A DNA stretch of 64,000 nt, from assembly GCF_910592395.1 (NCBI RefSeq), contig NC_088324.1, positions 10,938,953 through 11,002,952 of the forward strand. Reading direction: 5' to 3'. The stretch's first letter is position 1, and each line of letters starts with the position of its first letter. This DNA is from Lineus longissimus (taxonomy: Eukaryota > Nemertea > Pilidiophora > Heteronemertea > Lineidae). The translations under genes and the position numbers were made by a program. Shown one piece after another: positions 54,301 to 64,000 of the stretch. Below the pieces are notes generated by a model, which was given only the letters and a program-made list of their open reading frames with translations, was not told where the DNA came from and made no database searches.

Positions 54301-57300
54301 CATAAACCACTGCATGCGCTGAGAGAAATGCACTGATGACTTACTACAGGCAATACAGGCATCATGGAAACTAATATTCCATGATTTACTGTTAATGAAT
54401 GACTAATTTTATTGATTTTTAAGCCAGTAATGTAATTAGAAATTAAGAGAGGAATTAAAATGCCATCGATTGTGGTGTATATCTATGTTATGGGGCAACT
54501 TCCTATTTCTAATGGTCTTCTCTTTCCTATCAACCATTTCCATTAACCCTTTTCTACCTATTGTACAGATTTATGTTCAAATGCTGGTGAATTTTAGTGA
54601 CATTTTCCATTTGATTATCTCTGAGAATGTCCCTAATTGTTAAGTGATTGAAACAGTCTATGTGGCAATGATTATCCAAACCTCTGCACTGGATGTAGGA
54701 TGCTCGTTTCTACGACGATGAGGGAGCCCCACACGTATGATGAGTCGATCTGATTTATATGTCACATTTTGATATGCTTTGTGGAGAACAACATAAGGTG
54801 TTAAGTTCTCGAGTACCTCAAATATCATTTGTAGCTGGGGACTTTTCCTAATCAAAGTGCAGGGAGTTTTCTTTCGGAAACTTGTGTAAGAAGGTTCTGC
54901 CTTGAGGCAAAGGTGTTTTATCTAAAGCAGTTTCAGGATTAGGTTTCGTTCTGGCCCCAGTATGGAGAAATGCTTTGTTTAGGATTCTTTCTTCAAGAAC
55001 CAGTGTGCATGATGGATTTCCTTTTGAACCATTGGGGAGGAAGGAACTGCATTTCTATTTTCCTGGACCACCAGTAATTACGAACGACATACGCCTTTAA
55101 GATGGTAGGCGGCAGTTTTCTTTGGCTCACTTCACATTCTAGCACTTCATCAGTTTATACGACATAATCTCTGTTAAACATCTTACTGCCTCGTCTTGGT
55201 CTTGGGCAAGGAGCATGACTTGTTTGCCTAATCTAATTGGTTCAAGCATAAGTATGCTGTCAAATAATGGATATTTCTCAAGATTGTGTGCATACGCCAA
55301 CCAATATTCCATGAAAACTCATATTTGATTTGATGAAAGTAAAGTCCATTGGTGTAAAATGAGGAATGAGAATGAGTTGCACGGAAGTTCCTATAAAGGC
55401 CAATGCTGGTTACAATAGATTCTTGAGGGATTGACTTGATGGTCAATCTCCTAAAGGAATGGACTCCACAAACCAACATAGATTTTTTTCCCAAGATTCA
55501 TCATAAGCTAACCTTCGGGAAATAAGTGGTAATGGGCATCTACAATTATCTCAGTTCCCCATGATAAAAGATGCACTCATTCTCACTGAATTTCTTCTAG
55601 CAGGAATACAGGTTATCCTCTCATACTTTATCTACATGCAGTTTTTTATGACATGGGAGGTAAACCAAAGCAATCATCTCCTCTATCACATGAATTAGAG
55701 ATTAGGTTTCCTCCGTGGCTTCAGATTTCTTCTACAAATCACCCAAAATTGCCATAAACGTGATAGTGTCCTGGTTGATGCTCAGTCCTCAACTCAATAT
55801 CACATAAAGACATCATCAAAAAGTAGATAAAATATCTATAGATATTCTTTCAGGAACCTTATAAGTTTTGCACATATGTGCAAGGATTACCTGTATCTCA
55901 TCATCATCCATATGTCTATCTATACTTTGTCCATGAAAAATGATGTGCTATTCTTCTATCAAGAAAGAAAATTGCCTCTTATTGTGGTGTTAGACAGTCC
56001 ATTCGCTGTAATGGTCGTGATGTGTCCACTGGTGATTCATGCCATCCGGTGGTGTTGGTTTAAGGTCTCTCAGAATGTCTTGGCAAAGTAGCATTTTGCC
56101 TGTTCAGGATATCGAGAATGGCGCACATTAGTGCTAATGCTTGGTCGCCGCAAATGAACCTTACCCTTACCAAATTCATTGAATCAGTCCCTGATACAGA
56201 TGTCATCTACACACCAGAAAGCTTTTGTCTGCATAGTAAGTTTGGGAGGAAATTTGTACCCCATACTTTGCAAGCTGTTGCCATCAATTTCTAGTAACAA
56301 TCCACTTGGGCGTATGCAAGGGTATTCCCTCGTGTAGAAAGCAATTGACCAAACCCAGTTCAGAGGACTTTATTTTTGGTTGTGCAACCATTTTGTCATT
56401 CATTTATGCATGATCTCGAAATCTCAGTCTAGCTGTAATTCTCAAGGGTGTATTTAGCAACTCTGGGGATTTCTGGTGATCGTCAGATGATCACGTTGGC
56501 TGAGTTCCATCCAGTAGATGGCTGGCAAGTTCTGCGTGTATGGTAAAGTGTTTGACTCATAAACTGTACATTGTGGGTTTAACCCAATGCTGATAGATTG
56601 CTAATGGTCTTGGGCAAAGCGTTTTTAGCTTGATTGCCATGCATGTCCTTTGCATAAGATGTAAAACTGAGATTCCTGTCGCCTGCCAAAAAAACTACAG
56701 AAATAAGAAACAGGAGAAATGGACATATTCTCCATCGGTATATAATAGCCCAACTAGTTCCCAGTTCCAGTGGCTTCCAAACCATGCTAGGCATGCCGTC
56801 AGCTAGAAATAAGCTGCAGAGTGGGTTGAAATATAAATCTAAGCAGAATAATTGAAGGTTTATCACTGTGACTTCCATTAGTGCAACAAATTACAGTCAT
56901 AAACTCTTTCTGTGATGAGAGTATGTAAATCGTGGCACCTTCAAGTAATTAAGGATGTCTCCGTGATGGAGACATCTAACAATTCTGTATGCTACATGAA
57001 GTACCGGTAATCCTCATATGGGTATTGAAGAGATGTTCATGCAGTACATCACAAGAATGCCAGAGCAACAGTCGACTAGACTCCAGTTTGAACCATTGAT
57101 GCCATGTGTTAAATGCCACCATGCTCCACTGTCCATAAAAGCTGACCCATAACTTTCATTTCAGCCCAAGAGACCACTGAAAGCGTTCAAGCTTTAAAGG
57201 TACTACTTCTTGGGAGCATTCGTATGAGAGGTTGTCTGTGCCTCGGACATGCTCTGGCCATGGTGATGTTGCAAAAGCAATCAGAATGCCATCGGGGTCA

Positions 57301-60300
57301 AATTTTTGATGTAGCTGAGTTATCAAGGGCAAGTCGGGATCAAATGAAATGCCAACAAAATAACCTTGCATGCAGACGCATCATCATATACTTACCTCAT
57401 TGTTTTAAAGGGTTAATCGCTCGGCAAAGTTTCGCCAACAACCGAGACGAATTTGAAGGGAATTTCATTAGGGACTTATAAAGTACCGTTTTATTTGCAG
57501 CGGAGTGATTGAAGATTCCCCATGTAAATACGCATAATTTAGTGCAGCATAAATTCTAATGACATGTTCGATTGCTTCATGGGTCATTTGAGGATTTCAG
57601 CACTGAGCGAAAGTGTAGAATTGATGATGTTGGGCCCGTTAGCAATTGAAATGAATAGTGCAAGCGGAGTAAGTGTAAATAGTATAATCGCATCTGATAC
57701 GGTTCATGCACGTTTGACAAAAGCCAAAGTGGCATAATGTCGTCTGCTGGTTAGCTTTTTCCCTCTTCGTTAAGTGTGCTGCACTCACATCAGCCATCAT
57801 CAAATACAGCTCATTAGCAAGTTGAAGATGCTCTCATCACCAACTTCATAGCATATTCAACTTTCGTATTGAAAGGAGGTACATGTACTCTTTTGATAGC
57901 AGCTCATTCACACAGAAGCTCGAGGCCATATAGACTTCAGAAAACAAGGAAAAACTGTATTGCCACAGAATATTCTGGAATCTGCTTTCGTTAACAAGCG
58001 TATATAAATGCCGTTGAACGCTTGTTTAATTCGGATGCTGATTAATGGACCAATTTCTAATTTAATTGAAGTATGGTGATATTTGTTTCTTGCGGCACAA
58101 TTCTTGTGATATGCAGTTTTCCTTTACATTTAATATATTCAAGAAGTTGTTCTATCAAATGAAATGGGATTGAGGTAAAAAAGGATGGATATTTCATAAT
58201 GTTAAATCGATAAATTTAGCAGATCTTTATAGCTTGGGTTACTTTTTACAAGATGTGCCATGTATGGGTTTGCCAAGATATTTCCTCTGGTTTCAATCAC
58301 ATCAATATGGTCCGAGCACCCTTAGGATTCCGGTGGATTTGTAATTCAGTTATTACATTGATGGATGGTTGTATTTTTGTGATATTCTATTTGCTTTCTG
58401 GATCCAGCCATTTGAACAGTTGTCAATACAACGGTTGACTAGCGTGGTGTAGAGGATGGGTTGTTCATGATGTTGAATCGCTATAAATATGCCTTTTTTT
58501 GATTGGTTTTGGCTGAGTTTCTCCATTTTGTAGTCTGCTTTGAATGGCTTTCTTGATATATGTCTTCTACATCAATCAAATTGATATCCCACAAGCTCGG
58601 TTTCTTTTATATCCCAGTCTTCTAACATTTGGTCAATACAATAGTGCTGGGGATAACAGACAGAGGTAAAGGGTGGGTATTTCATAATGTTGAATCACTA
58701 AAAGAATTGGTTTTTGATAGATATTGGCAGAATATCTACATCATCTACATTGTAAGTTGTAGTCTGCCTTGATTGGCATCTCTATCGTTTTTTAGCAAAA
58801 TTGTTTGATTTCCATTTACGACTCACCGGCAGTCATTTTAGCAATTTATCAATACAATGGCAGGTGGTAATGTCATCGAGGTATGATTGGTATTGGAAAT
58901 GTTTGTGATGAATTGTTAAATTTACAGATTCTTGGTCACATCTGGTAATTTTTTGGCTCTGCGATCGTTGTTGTCGACAATAGCAGTGAGTCTTGTATTG
59001 TATTGATTTGGTCCATAGCTCTCACTATTTGGGTGCTGATCCCAAGCAGATGTGGATTTGTTCGTGATTCACTTGATGGCAATAGTTTGTGTAATCAATC
59101 GTCTCTGCCTTCTTCTAGGGTTTCGAAGGATTAGTAGAGAAATGTGATTTGTGGAAGTTTCGGATTAAGTTCTGATGCAATTGATGGAAGTGTTGGCTGA
59201 GTACACTGCTTTCTGGAGTGGTTGTCTGGCAGGGTGGTGGAATAGTAGAGATGTGGTCTAAGATCACTGGCAACTTTGGCGACCTGGGTTCAATTCCCAT
59301 GAAAAGCTTGTGAAGTATCCGCAGAGAATCGTGCTTATCGTTTCTCTAAGCATTTCAAAACTAATTGACAAAGACCTATGCTTCTAAGCAGTTAGATGTT
59401 GGAGCTAAAGTAATTTTCGTCTTCAATTTCCAGTTGTGATCTTTTGAGATGTTGGCAACTTGGTGTCTTGTGCAAGTGATCTTGGGTTCAATTCCCAACA
59501 AATATTTCGCTCTCTTTTCCATTAATCTGTCTGCTAATATAAATAACCTGGTGCAGGAAATTAGTTTGTTGCAATCTGTGACTGGACCAAGTAAACAATT
59601 AACTTGGCAGATATTGCTTCTTGATCAAATATCAGAGGAAATTAAGCAAAGTGCTATGTACACACAAAGGATTCCTTTATTAGAGAGTTCTGGATAATGG
59701 AATCATCAGTGTTTTTATAGCCATTGTGAATTAAGGACATCTTGGGGGAAATATTTCGAGGAGGTACATGTATCTCCCATTAAAGGGGTATGCCATTTGT
59801 ATTTAATCATGGGTCAGGAAAATATAAATGCAGTTATACAAAGTTGCATGCCTGATATTCACTACGGCATTGTGTATTACTTTATTTCTGTTCTCCTGAC
59901 CCATGATTAGATACAAATGGCATACCCCTTTAAGCTATGAAGAGGCTATTGCATGCTATCGCCAATCAGGATAGCGGACAATGCCATGGTCAGCCGGTAC
60001 CTTGGAGAACCTCATGGCCTTGCCCTGGCTATCACTCATGGATTTACAATGGATGAATGTCCCACGGAAGGATTAGCTTTCTTGTAAGCAAGTGAATGGT
60101 CCATTGGAGAGCAGTTGCTTCAGTGGTCAACATGAGACCGTATTGGTTGAAAATAATAAGACAATTTGGATTGTGCATTGTTTATACATTGGTGCTGTTC
60201 ATATCCTGGACTCATTTTGTGGTAAGTTGGTTAATCAAAGGATTCTTTGTACTTGTTTTTCTCCCTACATCATCTCAGTTGTGCATCATTACAAACATGA

Positions 60301-61861
60301 ATACAAATTCTCTTGAACTTACTGGGCATTGCTTCATCTGTTTTAGGTTTATTTGAATGAATCACTAATTCAAGTCTTTTCCACCTGCTTTTCAGAAGCC
60401 CATGTCATTATTCTCCTTGTGTATATTGCGTGAATATGACTCCATACTTAACTGTTTGTAAGTTAACAAACAACGGGAGTGTTCTCAAGAATGAAGAGTT
60501 GATCATATTTTCTTCAATCCTCAGTGCCAATCTTCTTTCAGGAGTGCAATACCTGCGACTGTGACATCGGTGGCTCACTGAGTGATGTCTGCGACAAGGT
60601 GACTGGTCAGTGTCCTTGCCGCCCTGGTGTGACAGGCAGGCGATGTAATGAGACAACAACCAATCGTTTTGTGCAACATTTTGATGCTGCTGCATACCAA
60701 GTGAATGGAGGGTCATGCGAATTGATTGATGAACTTGCAAACTCTGAGAATCCCTTTACTGGTTCGCAATTCGCATCATGTGCGCCAGGACAGGAAGTAG
60801 AATTTGAACAATTCGAGGAGTTTAAACTAATTGGAGTGACTCCGACGCAATGGTAAGTCAGTAATGTTATTTCGAAGCATGATTAGATGGTAAGATAATC
60901 CTGCATATTTGCCCCTTGACCCTTACCTCACTTCACAAAGATGACAAAATTGAGTCATTATTTTTCAGGACAAACACAGTTGCCATCCGTTACAATCTTA
61001 ATGGCACAACCACATGGAATGGTGCCAAGTTGAACCACCTTTACGTCGGTGACAGTTCGTCTGGTAGTTGTCCAAAGACTGGAACCACGGAGATCAGTGC
61101 ACTAAGTTTCCCTCCTGGTGAGTGTTTATTTGTAGCACTTGTAAGTTTCTTGTTGCAACCAATGATGGCCATCTTTTGAGGCAGCATTTCTTCGAGGCTT
61201 TCAAATGCATACAATTGAGCACTGATGGTAGATATCTGAAACTACAACTGAAAGTGTAAATGTCTGTACGGAAAGTGTAAATACCGGTACTGAAAGTGTA
61301 AATATCAGTACTGAAAGAGTAAATATTGGTACTGGAAGTATAAATGTCTGTAATGGGTACATATACAGCGGAACCCCGGTAACACGACCACTCATGCGAC
61401 CGAGGCTGTGGTCGTGTTACCGGGGGCCTTGTAATGGTAATTGGAGAGGAAACCATTCGGGACCGGCGATTCTTGGTCGTCATAGCGGGGCAGTCGCATT
61501 ACTGGGGTGGTCGCATTACCGGGGTTCCACTGTATTGTCATCTTTTTGTTTCCAGGTCTTGGTCAGTCTGTCAGCACCCAGGTGAACATTGATACCCGGT
61601 GTCGAACGAAAGTCACGCTGAGCGTAGGAGCAGGCTACTCTCATGCTACAGATATAATCGTTGATTCTTTACTGTTCATTCCTGGCCTGTATAGTTTCAA
61701 AGTATATGACAGCGCAAGTAAGTATTATTTGAAGGACAATGTATGATGAAGTGTGCTATTTTGGTTGAACTAGAGATAAATCGTCATCAGATGAGAATGA
61801 AATCTGGGGGAAAGGTGTAACGGGTAGTATATCTCCAGCAAAATCCTTAATTGGGATAATA

Positions 61862-61892
<31 letters not shown>

Positions 61893-62526
61893 CTATCCAC
61901 AGGTGCCTCCAAGAAGAAAGAGTATGATGCCTGTGTAACTAAGATTTCATCTCTGGCGACCAGGGATGAGGCAATCAACGACCCGACATGTCGGGCTCTC
62001 ACTTTCTCATACTTTACTGAACTATACAATGGAACAATGGGTAAGGGTTCTATCCTCTACTTTAAAAGCCTCGGGTAGTTGTGTTCATTTTATTTCCTTG
62101 TGGCTCAGCAAAATAAGATATCATCAGTGCTGCAGAGCAGATATCATGCATGCACATTTGCTGATAAGAATTGGATTTGTATTTAGATTATATGAAGAGA
62201 ACATATATTAACGCAATTGTATTTTTCCAGATTCATTTTGAAATTTAAAACTTTGAAGAATTGCTTTGACTTGTAAGAAACTGAGTGCATCATTTATCCA
62301 AAAACGTAATGAAGTCATGAGACATTTTCTGTAATGATGATGCCAAGGTTTGTTTTAAATGAATGCATAACTCTTTCAGCTTGTGCCTGCAATTCGACTG
62401 GCGCTAACACCTCCAGACCCTGTGAACCTATCGGTGGCCAGTGCTCATGCAAACCAGGGGTATTCGCACGCACTTGCGATACATGCAAGCCAAGATACTT
62501 CAACTTCACCAGCAGTGGATGCACAG
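49519..62526 (+). CDS. Laminin-family chain B, 5' part, gamma/netrin-type LN followed by LF
   Basis: This is a second secreted laminin short arm, incomplete at the right edge. Coding exons are 49519-49749, 50725-51368, 51730-51908, 52610-52777, 53051-53233, 53645-53796, 60542-60852, 60969-61117, 61556-61717, 61903-62040 and 62380-62526, giving 821 residues with all phases consistent. The order is signal peptide (1-23), LN (24-292), four LE repeats, a half LE repeat, LF (about 560-772) and the first LEb repeat. The layout equals the N-terminal half of laminin A. LN is closer to gamma/netrin type, LF to beta type. The coiled coil, any L4a and the stop codon lie outside the window. Confidence 0.92.
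51730..53796 (+). CDS. Laminin B exons 3-6: LEa repeats 1-4
   Basis: Exons 51730-51908, 52610-52777, 53051-53233 and 53645-53796 encode LE repeats starting CGCHLHAKFC, CNCNDHADSC, CDCEMLGVVN and CGCDTDGTLN, each with eight cysteines. LE1 to LE4 boundaries carry phase 1 introns, and the exon leading into the half LE repeat ends in phase 0, identical to laminin A. A 6.7 kb intron follows. Confidence 0.92.
52901..52990. repeat. Short TACAGTGGAACCCCGG MITE
   Basis: The left end TACAGTGGAACCCCGGTAAC and right end GACTGGGGTTCCACTGTA are inverted copies flanked by TA, with a 90 bp total length. The interior carries CACAACCACTC and GGTCGCGTTACCGGG. It is intronic in laminin B, and a longer relative lies at 61363-61534. 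Confidence 0.7.
56520..56700 (+). repeat. tRNA-derived SINE copy
   Basis: The head reads GTGTTTGACTCATAAACTGT...CATTGTGGGTTTAACCCA and the body GTCTTGGGCAAAGCG...CATAAGATGTAAAACTGAGA. It parallels the copy at 38765 (head and body) and the fragment at 47030 (body). Confidence 0.45.
58160..58930 (+). repeat. Degenerate tandem repeat, 220-270 bp period
   Basis: Related blocks recur: TATTTCATAATGTTAAATCG near 58190, TTCATGATGTTGAATCGCTA near 58465 and TATTTCATAATGTTGAATCA near 58680, each preceded in the later copies by GTCAATACAA-type sequence. A fourth, weaker copy starts near 58850. The copies are well diverged. No coding frame is shared. Confidence 0.45.
59225..59300 (+). repeat. tRNA-like relic with perfect B box
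   Basis: The segment holds GGTTCAATTCC (pol III B box) after GGTGGTGGAATAGTAG and GATGTGGTCTAAGATCACTG. Stem pairing for a real tRNA is not evident, so a SINE head is most likely. Confidence 0.35.
59440..59510 (+). repeat. tRNA-like relic, second copy
   Basis: The stretch GATGTTGGCAACTTGGTGTC...CTTGGGTTCAATTCCCAAC again carries the B box GGTTCAATTCC. It resembles the relic 215 bp upstream (shared TTGGCAACTT and GGGTTCAATTCCC parts). Confidence 0.35.
59780..59933. repeat. TTAA-flanked MITE, 154 bp, near-perfect inverted repeats
   Basis: Both edges are TTAA. The left arm AGGGGTATGCCATTTGTATT, then ATCATGGGTCAGGA, is repeated in inverted form as TCCTGACCCATGATTAGATA and CAAATGGCATACCCCT, about 38 bp with one or two mismatches. 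TTAA target duplication is the signature of piggyBac-type transposition. There is no internal reading frame. Confidence 0.75.
60542..62040 (+). CDS. Laminin B exons 7-10: half LE5 and LF domain
   Basis: Exons 60542-60852, 60969-61117, 61556-61717 and 61903-62040 encode CDCDIGGSLSDVC...CPCRPGVTGRRCNE, the half LE repeat that precedes LF in beta chains (beta1: CDCDLGGALNNSC...CRPHMIGRQCNE). The LF domain follows with FVQHFDAAAYQVNGGSC, VAIRYNLNGTTTW, IVDSLLFIPGLYSF and a closing C...C pair. The beta-type YEAEY start and RYE strand are only loosely kept, so this LF has diverged more than that of laminin A. Confidence 0.88.
61248..61352 (+). repeat. 21 bp tandem repeat, five copies
   Basis: Units of the form CTGAAAGTGTAAATATCAGTA start at 61248, 61269, 61290, 61311 and 61332. 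The array sits in the laminin B intron between 61117 and 61556, immediately before a MITE. Confidence 0.85.
61363..61534. repeat. TACAGTGGAACCCCGG MITE, longer copy
   Basis: The left end TACAGCGGAACCCCGGTAAC and right end TTACCGGGGTTCCACTGTA are inverted copies with TA flanks over 172 bp. Inner sub-repeats (GTCGTGTTACCGGGG, GTCGCATTACCGGGG) repeat the end sequence. The element stops 21 bp before the acceptor of exon 61556-61717. Confidence 0.75.
61860..61891 (+). repeat. ATTG tetranucleotide microsatellite
   Basis: About eight ATTG units lie just upstream of the CTATCCACAG acceptor of laminin B exon 61903-62040. Length variation here could affect the branch-point and pyrimidine-tract spacing. 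Confidence 0.85.
62380..62526 (+). CDS. Laminin B exon 11: first LEb repeat after LF
   Basis: The exon (phase 1 at both ends) encodes ACACNSTGANTSRPCEPIGG, QCSCKPGV, CDTCKPRYF and SSGCTG, one LE repeat. It corresponds to the CECDPQGS repeat after LF in beta chains. The donor GTTAGT at 62527 leads to exons beyond the window. Confidence 0.88.
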
Positions 62527-64000
62527 GTTAGTACATTTTCTTGTCTACATTTTGGAACACTCTACAACATCTAAAAAAATTTCACATTGCCTCGGACAGA
62601 CCGCTATTTACTCAAAAGAAGAGGAGTGTGTAAGATAATATTGGAAGAAAGATGACAAATGACACCCCTGAGATTCATATTTGAGATGCTGAGGTTTTCT
62701 AGCAATCAGTAACAAAATAAGAAATGTGTTTTCATTTCGCATGCACAGATAGATACTATGCACTTTAATTACCATCAGCAGCCATCACCATTTTTGTGGC
62801 ATGTACAACTTTACATTTAAGGACTCTTACCTTTTGCTGCTTTGCATGTGCTTGTTTTTGCATGTTGAATCTCCTTTTAAACATTATTCTATATCATCAA
62901 GCTCTTTTTGCATGATATCTTCCCCTGGCCTACATGTATTGATATTTTATTTCTTTTTATTTCTTCTATTTTAATTTACATTATCTGTGGTATCATGATT
63001 TTCAAGAAATATGTTTTTAGCATGTTAGCGTTACACCTCTACACGCTTTGCTTGTTATACATTTGAAGAAGATCAAATTGCTTTATATAAGGAGATAGTT
63101 CAAAGGCAACATCACACACTTTTCAATACATGTCCAAATATATTACCCACAGCTAAAAAATATGCTCTCTTACTGATAGCTAGTTCCCTCCAGCCAAATG
63201 AATTATATTCAAATGGTGGTGTTGTCTCATGTGGGTAGAATTCACAAGATTGGCTTATCTGCCAATATCCACCACAGAGATCTGTAGGAGAGGCAGGCTT
63301 CAGTTATTTACAGCCCCCATGCTACCATTTGAGGGAATTTGTCTATGGTTTTTATTGTCTCTGATAATTACATTCAGCAATGCTATTACCAAGACAGGAG
63401 TTATCCATGGCTTGGCAAGGCATTATTGCAGGAGTGCAACCCGAATTAAGGTTAAGAGAAGGTGAAGTTTTGTCAGTTGATTTGGCACAGCATCCTTATT
63501 GCAAGTTAAGCCATTTTGAAACCTAAGAATGAAGGGTTGCATGTCTAGGTGTTTTTGCAGTGTCTTTTTTGGAAGGCGTTGTTCTTCAGTGTTTATACCA
63601 AACCTTTGCTTGGCTCTACTAGTTGCTTGTATCAGCAAAGTGACTCTTCTTTCATCCATGTTTTATTATCAATAGGCTACAAAGAAAGCTACTCAGAAAA
63701 AGTGTTGCTTAAGGGCATAATATCCTGTAATTTTGATTGCTTAATGCGTTTTCCTACCAACGCTAATTGTGGTAAAAGAATAATATCATCAAATTGCCAA
63801 CAACTACCAATTGTGGAATTTAACTCAGCACCACTATCATAAATACATATTGCTAAATTTGAACCTCTAAAGAAGAAATAACTTTAGTTGTCAGTATCTC
63901 CATACACACGACTTTCGATTTCCAGCCTGCATAGGACACAAATGCTCATTGGTACTCATTCGAAAGCGAGAATTCAATCGTGGACTGATAATGCTGACGG
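62527..64000 (+). other. Laminin B intron at the right edge
   Basis: No LE-type exon with the expected cysteine spacing is visible. A possible acceptor (TTTCCAG, about 63925) is followed by a frame lacking LE spacing. I see nothing else supported in this stretch. Confidence 0.55.

Larger units (their letters stand above)
53797..60541 (+). other. 6.7 kb laminin B intron
   Basis: The flanking exons join directly (TPDE|ECNTCDC) with normal LE spacing, so no exon is needed inside. The intron holds a SINE copy near 56520, degenerate 220-270 bp tandem copies at 58160-58930, two tRNA-like relics at 59225-59300 and 59440-59510, and a TTAA-flanked MITE at 59780-59933. No conserved coding sequence is seen. 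Confidence 0.75.

Noticed and set aside
53578-60541. Extra exon inside the 6.7 kb laminin B intron (for example after CATTTCAG near 57164).
   Set aside because: The flanking exons join in phase with normal LE spacing, and the candidate has no cysteine pattern.
61094-61483. 129-codon minus-strand frame with repeated YTFSTDIYTF-like motifs.
   Set aside because: It is the translation of the 21 bp tandem repeat and the neighbouring MITE, not a gene.
63925-64000. Possible next laminin B exon after TTTCCAG near the right edge.
   Set aside because: The translation in the required phase lacks LE cysteine-glycine spacing. It cannot be judged without the sequence to the right.

Overview
This is nuclear DNA from an animal with many small exons and GT-AG introns. 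AT-rich introns, frequent short TACATGTA-type words and many small non-autonomous transposons suggest a marine invertebrate (lophotrochozoan, ambulacrarian or cephalochordate). The sequence alone does not let me name the clade. No CRISPR array, operon, rRNA gene or convincing intact tRNA gene is visible. All gene models below were built by hand from conserved protein motifs, splice signals and continuous reading phase. UTR limits are mostly unknown.

There are four protein genes. (1) 2483-19207 (+) is a complete RABGAP1/RABGAP1L-type Rab GTPase-activating protein: 19 coding exons, 1083 residues, PTB then kinesin-associated-like region, TBC domain and C-terminal coiled coil. (2) 26136-41595 (-) is a complete laminin-family chain, called laminin A here: 31 coding exons, 2126 residues. 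(3) 44368-48267 (-) is a complete mitochondrial processing peptidase alpha subunit, PMPCA: 11 coding exons, 530 residues. (4) 49519-62526 (+) is the 5' part of a second laminin-family chain, laminin B: 11 coding exons and 821 residues visible, running off the right edge. RABGAP1 and laminin A converge on a 6.9 kb region full of palindromic repeats. The two laminin genes point away from each other with PMPCA between them.

The most unusual content is the laminin pair. Laminin A has a beta-type LN domain, a beta-type LF (laminin IV type B) domain and a beta-type start to its coiled coil, but it also carries a complete L4a (laminin IV type A) domain of the kind found in gamma and alpha chains. 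Laminin B has an LN domain closer to gamma/netrin type, followed by a beta-type LF domain. They share the same LE-repeat layout and the same intron phases at LE boundaries, so they look like diverged paralogues with mosaic domain composition. The linkage RABGAP1 - laminin - PMPCA resembles human 9q33-34 (RABGAP1, LAMC3, PMPCA) and 1q25 (RABGAP1L, LAMC1, LAMC2).

The rest is repeats: long palindromes at 23.0-23.4 and 24.5-25.3 kb, a 40-43 bp minisatellite in the 5' intron of laminin A, two families of TA-flanked MITEs with TACAGTGGAACC-type ends, a TTAA-flanked MITE at 59.8 kb, and several tRNA-like SINE relics.
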